In this document: piece by piece, positions 56,261-57,403 of the stretch
How positions within the stretch are numbered: position 1 is the stretch's first letter
Layout: each line of letters begins with the position of its first letter
Source: Rhizopus sp. PT2906
Taxonomy: Eukaryota; Mucoromycota; Mucoromycetes; Mucorales; Rhizopodaceae
Reading direction: 5' to 3'
Length of the DNA stretch: 57,403 nt
NCBI GenBank assembly: GCA_025529335.1
Contig: JAMYHX010000267.1
Coordinates: 1-57,403, forward strand
Notes under the pieces: generated by a model
Told to the model about the DNA's origin: nothing
The model's database searches: none
What the model saw: the letters and a program-made list of their open reading frames with translations, nothing else
Made by a program: the position numbers and the translations under genes

Positions 56261-57160
56261 TTCTGTTCAATCATTCTTCACTCATGCGCCAGATGACCTC
56301 CATCTAAAAATTCTTCAATTTCCTTCAAATTAACCAGAGCTTCACCTAAACAATATGGGCGACTGCAACAAAATAATAATGCAAATTTAACTAAAACTAA
56401 GAGGAAACTCAGTAGTGTCATTACAATTTCTTTGTCTTGGGTATCATCTGCTTTAATTGACTGGAAGATCCTTCTTCGGCGCTTTCATGGAGAGATGTAA
56501 ACTTTGTTGTTGCAAGTAGCAAAAGGGAAAAACATTGGTTGATAAAAGAGACATATCTTCATACTTTAAAAGCTCTCAATGAAATATTAAAAAAACATAC
56601 TATTAACAATTTCTTCACCATAGAGAAACCTCACGATTTTATACTGTAAATAACAACTATACAAATTTTGTCGATTTGCATTTTCATTATTCATTGTGAA
56701 AACGATTAGCAAATAATCTTTAGACGAATGCAGTTGGAAGGTACCGAATGTATACACATCGCCTCTAAAACCCGCTGAAATTCGTTAAGCACACAACTTG
56801 TTTATTTCAATGAGATACGGAATATATCCAAATAAGAAACAAATTTTGCACCGTTTTCGCTGCCTTGTACCCTTTGTGTGTAATAGAGAAAAAATATACG
56901 AATAGCCATAATAGCAATCTTCTAGATCAAGGTACAACCCATTGCTTGGATGTAAGGAAGCTTCTTGGAGAAAAATGATTTACTACTTCAGTTATGTGAA
57001 ATTAACCATTTGACTCTCCACGATTGCATACAATAAATTTTTTCAAGTGATTTGAAATAGACAGATTATTTCAAAAACATAGACAATTAAAGAGGTTATT
57101 TTATTTCCTTTATTTAAGACAAAAGTGTTTTCTACTTTTCCATGTACAGCATTAAGAAAT
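56143..57160. other. Region between the DIRS relic and EF-1alpha
   Basis: Includes decayed gag sequence up to about 56260, the tentative two-exon frame at 56278-56501, and A/T-rich 3' region of the EF-1alpha gene. No other gene seen. Confidence 0.45.
56278..56501 (-). CDS. Possible gene end, two exons, unknown
   Basis: Tentative exons 56501-56425 and 56362-56278 (TGA) join over a 62-nt GT-AG intron in phase and read SLHESAEEGSSSQLKQMIPK followed, across the junction, by FRPYCLGEALVNLKEIEEFL. No start codon or earlier exon was identified and no family is recognised. It could be the 3' end of a gene cut by the DIRS insertion. Confidence 0.3.
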
Positions 57161-57393
57161 TTATTTCTTACCAGCCTTGGCAGCGGACTTGGTGGTCTTA
57201 CCGGCCTTGTCAACCTTTTCAACGGACTTGATGACACCGACAGCGACGGTTTGACGCATGTCACGGACGGCGAAACGACCAAGAGGAGGGTAGTCAGTGT
57301 AAGCTTCAACACACATGGGCTTGGAAGGAACCATCTTGACAATAGCAGAGTCACCAGACTTAACGAACTTTGGTGCATCTTCAAGCTTCTTAC
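57161..57393 (-). CDS. TEF1: Translation elongation factor 1-alpha, last exon (partial)
   Basis: From an acceptor (GTGTAG ending at 57394) the frame reads KKLEDAPKFVKSGDSAIVKM, then MCVEAYTDYPPLGRFAVRDM, RQTVAVGVIKSVEKVDKAGK and ends with AAKAGKK. This is the C-terminal domain of eukaryotic EF-1alpha, which delivers aminoacyl-tRNA to the ribosome. Codons are strongly biased to C/G-ending forms (GTC, AAG, TCC), as in highly expressed fungal genes, unlike the rest of the window. The gene continues beyond the right edge. It is the known substrate class of the Efm7 methyltransferase at 19847-20773. Confidence 0.95.
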
Positions 57394-57403
57394 CTACACA
57401 CCA

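Overview
The window reads as nuclear DNA of an early-diverging filamentous fungus, most likely Mucoromycota (Mucorales-like). It is AT-rich, with compact genes carrying many 40-70 nt introns, long CT/GA and poly-A/T tracts, and Gln-rich insertions. The content is typical: class III chitinase with CBM19, GH3 beta-glucosidase, an OpdA-type M3 oligopeptidase, a MIF-like protein, and DIRS-type and tyrosine-recombinase elements. The genus cannot be fixed from sequence alone. All exon models were spliced by eye from GT/GC-AG sites, reading-phase agreement and remembered family motifs. No search was run.

Layout. 1-4.4 kb: a pathogen-related (SnoaL-like) protein, then a transposon graveyard with a decayed Fanzor/TnpB C-terminus and a LINE 3' fragment. 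4.4-9.7 kb: a single-pass membrane protein and the ribosome-biogenesis factor NOP4/RBM28, both on the minus strand. 11-24 kb: a dense housekeeping block with VPS23 (ESCRT-I), an M3 oligopeptidase, MDM12 (ERMES), a RAD51D-like recombinase, a PPZ phosphatase, EFM7 methyltransferase, glycerol kinase and a Zn2Cys6 factor. 25.8-27.4 kb: a secreted double-psi beta-barrel protein and a MIF homologue. 27.4-31 kb is gene-poor. 31-39.6 kb: a RhoGEF, EPL1 (NuA4) and chitinase. 42-49 kb: a Kelch membrane protein, poorly explained protein-like relics and a GH3 beta-glucosidase. 49.3-56.5 kb is an accessory region. Two inverted ~189 bp copies face inward over 4.8 kb. Inside are a short coding unit (+), a six-exon tyrosine-recombinase-like gene with one stop codon (-), and a partial copy of that gene's zinc-finger end (-). 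Just outside lies a DIRS-type gag/RT relic. The right edge holds the last exon of EF-1alpha.

Themes. Three genes (VPS23, M3 peptidase, RAD51D-like) each need a GC-AG intron with the same GCAAGTAT donor. Glycerol kinase carries an in-frame TAG that doubles as the 3' end of a possible 42-nt intron. The inverted-repeat region with its captain-like recombinase is the best candidate for an undescribed element. Its recombinase and the neighbouring DIRS reverse transcriptase are each otherwise open but carry one nonsense codon, suggesting recent decay or recoding.
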